A stretch of 64,000 nt of DNA. Origin: Rhizobium subbaraonis. GTDB lineage: Bacteria > Pseudomonadota > Alphaproteobacteria > Rhizobiales > Rhizobiaceae. Of this stretch, positions 62,129 through 64,000 are shown in pieces. The first letter of the stretch is position 1. Every line of letters starts with the position of its first letter. Below the pieces are notes generated by a model. The model saw only the letters and a program-made list of their open reading frames with translations, had not been told where the DNA came from and searched no databases. The stretch is taken from assembly GCF_900220975.1 (NCBI RefSeq), contig NZ_OBQD01000006.1, positions 186,001 to 250,000 of the forward strand, in the 5' to 3' direction. A program made the translations under genes and the position numbers.

Positions 62129-63034
62129 TTATCCGACGGCGATATCAAGCCCGATATCGAGGGTGGGCGCGGCCATGGTGATCTTCGACGTGGAGATATA
62201 GTCGACGCCCGTTTCAGCGATCGCCCGGATCGTCTTGATGCTGACGTTGCCAGAGGCCTCCAGCTTCACCCGGCGCGGATCGGTCGGGTAGTCCGCGTCC
62301 GAAAGGCCGGCGCAATCGCGGCTGATCTCGACGGCGCGGCGCAGCAGCTCCGGTCCCATGTTGTCGAGCAGGATCACGTCGGGGGCGGCTTCCAGCGCCT
62401 CCTCCAGCTCCTCCAGCGTCGATACCTCGACCTCTACCTTGACGAGATGGCCGGCGAAGGCACGCGCGGCGTGTATGGCACCGGCCACGCCGGCGGAGAC
62501 GGCAATGTGGTTGTCCTTGATCAGGATCGCGTCATCGAGGCCGAAACGGTGCGACGACCCGCCGCCCATGCGCACGGCATATTTTTCAAGCGCCCGGAGG
62601 CCAGGAAGCGTCTTGCGGGTGCAGCAGACCTTCGCGCCGGTCCCCGCGATCGCGTCCGCGAAGGCCGCTGTGTAGCTGGCAACGCCGGAAAGGTGCATCA
62701 GGAAGTTCAGGGCGACGCGTTCGGCCGACAGCAGCGCGCGCGCCGGCCCCGACACCCTTGCCAGAACCGTATTGGCCTCGACGCGGTCCCCGTCGCCGAC
62801 GAAGGCCGTAAACACGATCGCCGGGTCCATCAGCCGGAAGGCGGCGGCGGCGAGATCCATGCCGCAGACGACACCGCTCTCGCGCACGTTCAGCTCGGCC
62901 CTTGCGGTCATCTCCGGAGCTATCGTCGCCTGGCTGGTGATGTCGCCGGCGCGCCCGAGATCCTCGGAAAGCGCGGCACGCACCTGATCCTCGATCAGGA
63001 GCGGCGAGAGAACGGGGAGATTGCCCTTGGTCAT
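62129..63034 (-). CDS. nadC: Quinolinate phosphoribosyltransferase (nicotinate-nucleotide pyrophosphorylase)
   Basis: A 301-residue enzyme converting quinolinate and PRPP to nicotinate mononucleotide. CTRKTLPGLRALEKYAVRMG and HRFGLDDAILIKDNHI are the key phosphate-binding and catalytic stretches. The C-terminal barrel shows VEVEVSTLEELEEAL and ILLDNMGPE. It follows nadB by 30 bases in the nad operon. The NadQ-like gene nearby is the likely regulator. Confidence 0.96.
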   Translation of the reverse strand: MTKGNLPVLSPLLIEDQVRAALSEDLGRAGDITSQATIAPEMTARAELNVRESGVVCGMDLAAAAFRLMDPAIVFTAFVGDGDRVEANTVLARVSGPARALLSAERVALNFLMHLSGVASYTAAFADAIAGTGAKVCCTRKTLPGLRALEKYAVRMGGGSSHRFGLDDAILIKDNHIAVSAGVAGAIHAARAFAGHLVKVEVEVSTLEELEEALEAAPDVILLDNMGPELLRRAVEISRDCAGLSDADYPTDPRRVKLEASGNVSIKTIRAIAETGVDYISTSKITMAAPTLDIGLDIAVG

Positions 63035-63064
63035 CGACGTTGTTTCCTTTTGTGCCTGCGCGCT

Positions 63065-64000
63065 CTACGCCGTTGCGGCTTCCGCCAGTTCGGACACCAC
63101 GCGATCGGCATCGGCGAGCGTCATGTAGGTGCGGTGCTGCCAGACCTTGCGCTGTTCGGGAAAGTCGGCGCGGAAATGGCCGCCGCGGCTTTCCTCGCGC
63201 AGATAGGCGCCGACAGCGATCAGCTTGGCCGTCGTTGCGATGTTGTGGAAGCGCATGCGGCTGTTGGCGCGCTCCAGCTCGGCAATCATGCGAACAGCCT
63301 CCTTCAGGCCGTCGCGGCTGCGGATGACGCCGACGTGATCGCTCATCAGCCCGCGCAGCTTCGTCAGCGCCGGGCTATCCTCGAGCGTCACCGGATCGTC
63401 GCTTTCGCCGGCGTCCTTGCCCCAGTCGACCTGTTTCGGTTCCGGCAGCATGCCCTTGATGTTGTCGGCAATGCGGGCGGCAAAGACGACAGCCTCCAGC
63501 AGCGAGTTCGAGGCCAGCCGGTTCGCGCCATGGACGCCGGTGGACGTGACCTCGCCGGCCGCCCACAGGCCGTCGATGGAGGTGCGCCCCTCCGCATCCG
63601 TCAGCACGCCGCCCATGTGATAGTGCACCGCCGGCACCACGGGGATCGGCTGCGTCACGGGATCGATGCCCGCCTGCATGCAGGACGCGTAGACGGTCGG
63701 GAACATATCCGGGAAATGCCTGCCGACTGCCTTGGTGCAATCGAGAAAGGCGCCACGGCCGGCCTGGACTTCGGCGAAGACACCGCGCGAGACGATGTCG
63801 CGGGGCGCCAGTTCGCCGTCGGGATGGATGTCCGGCATGAACCGCCGTCCCGCAGCGTTCACCAGATGGGCGCCGTCGCCCCGCAGCGCTTCGGTGGCGA
63901 GCGGCGCCGGATCGCGGCCGATATTGATCGCGGTCGGGTGGAACTGGACGAACTCCGGATCGGCAATGATCGCGCCGGCGCGCGCTGCCATGCCGACGCC
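63065..64000 (-). CDS. nadB: L-aspartate oxidase, C-terminal part (5' end outside window)
   Basis: 311 visible residues of the FAD enzyme oxidising L-aspartate to iminoaspartate for NAD synthesis. From the window edge, [10 protein letters not shown] then [10 protein letters not shown] and [10 protein letters not shown] are the active-site and capping-domain regions. [20 protein letters not shown] is the conserved FAD-binding C-terminal motif. The protein ends in a helical domain ([17 protein letters not shown]). The rest lies beyond 64000; nadA would be expected further upstream. Confidence 0.95.
   Translation of the reverse strand, partial: GVGMAARAGAIIADPEFVQFHPTAINIGRDPAPLATEALRGDGAHLVNAAGRRFMPDIHPDGELAPRDIVSRGVFAEVQAGRGAFLDCTKAVGRHFPDMFPTVYASCMQAGIDPVTQPIPVVPAVHYHMGGVLTDAEGRTSIDGLWAAGEVTSTGVHGANRLASNSLLEAVVFAARIADNIKGMLPEPKQVDWGKDAGESDDPVTLEDSPALTKLRGLMSDHVGVIRSRDGLKEAVRMIAELERANSRMRFHNIATTAKLIAVGAYLREESRGGHFRADFPEQRKVWQHRTYMTLADADRVVSELAEAATA

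Overview
The window is a gene-dense, GC-rich chromosomal segment of an alphaproteobacterium, most likely a member of the Rhizobiaceae (Rhizobium/Agrobacterium/Ensifer/Shinella group). The evidence is the gene order: lptF-lptG-lptD-surA-pdxA-ksgA, then fabD-fabG-acpP-fabF-mltG-yicC-gmk, then rpsF-rpsR-(DUF2232)-rplI-cfa-dnaB-alr-radA-cvpA-purF. Other supporting features are short overlapping starts (ATGA, TGATG, GTGA), a short-type phosphatidylserine decarboxylase next to pssA, and a NadQ-like regulator near nadBC. I see no rRNA, tRNA, CRISPR array, prophage or intact insertion sequence. This reads as core chromosome with small accessory inserts.

Layout. 0-5.4 kb: the end of a sugar 1-dehydrogenase, a MocR-type regulator divergent from a DMT transporter, then pepA-holC. 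5.7-14.1 kb: LPS export and outer-membrane assembly (lptF, lptG, lptD, surA), vitamin B6 (pdxA), rRNA dimethylation (ksgA) and a membrane methyltransferase. 14.1-21.0 kb, minus strand: the fatty-acid block with mltG, yicC and gmk. 21.3-29.1 kb: an aldo/keto reductase, a small membrane protein, the S6/S18/L9 ribosomal operon with a candidate autoregulatory leader, cyclopropane fatty acid synthase and dnaB. 29.2-36.6 kb: a secreted protein, alr, a ParDE toxin-antitoxin pair inserted directly before radA, cvpA, purF and an SDR. 36.6-44.7 kb: an EmrAB-type efflux pump with its MarR regulator and a visible operator, phospholipid synthesis (pssA, psd), an extensin-like hydrolase and an Atm1-type ABC exporter. 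44.8-53.9 kb: a large LysM protein, a LOG-family protein, RarD, cimA, three tandem GFA-family genes and cysS. 54.2-64.0 kb: two paralogous tiny genes, an SRAP protein, NUDIX and envelope genes, a four-gene ATGA-coupled operon (ygfZ, HD hydrolase, tyrosine phosphatase, nadQ), the remnant of a secreted RTX/M10-type protein, sodC, nadC and the C-terminal part of nadB.

How the genes work together. Much of the window is envelope construction: acyl chains (fab genes), cyclopropanation, phosphatidylserine and phosphatidylethanolamine synthesis, LPS transport, and peptidoglycan precursor supply and trimming (alr, mltG, LysM and extensin-like proteins). The rest is information processing (dnaB, holC, radA, ribosomal proteins, ksgA, cysS) and cofactor or purine synthesis (pdxA, purF, nadBC).

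The least understood parts are the two YRPLGLKA-motif small proteins at 54.3-54.8 kb, the YgfZ-HD-phosphatase-NadQ operon, the toxin-antitoxin pair coupled to radA, and the structured leader upstream of rpsF. No striking new multi-gene system is evident; these are the best candidates. All assignments come from reading the sequence, with no database search.
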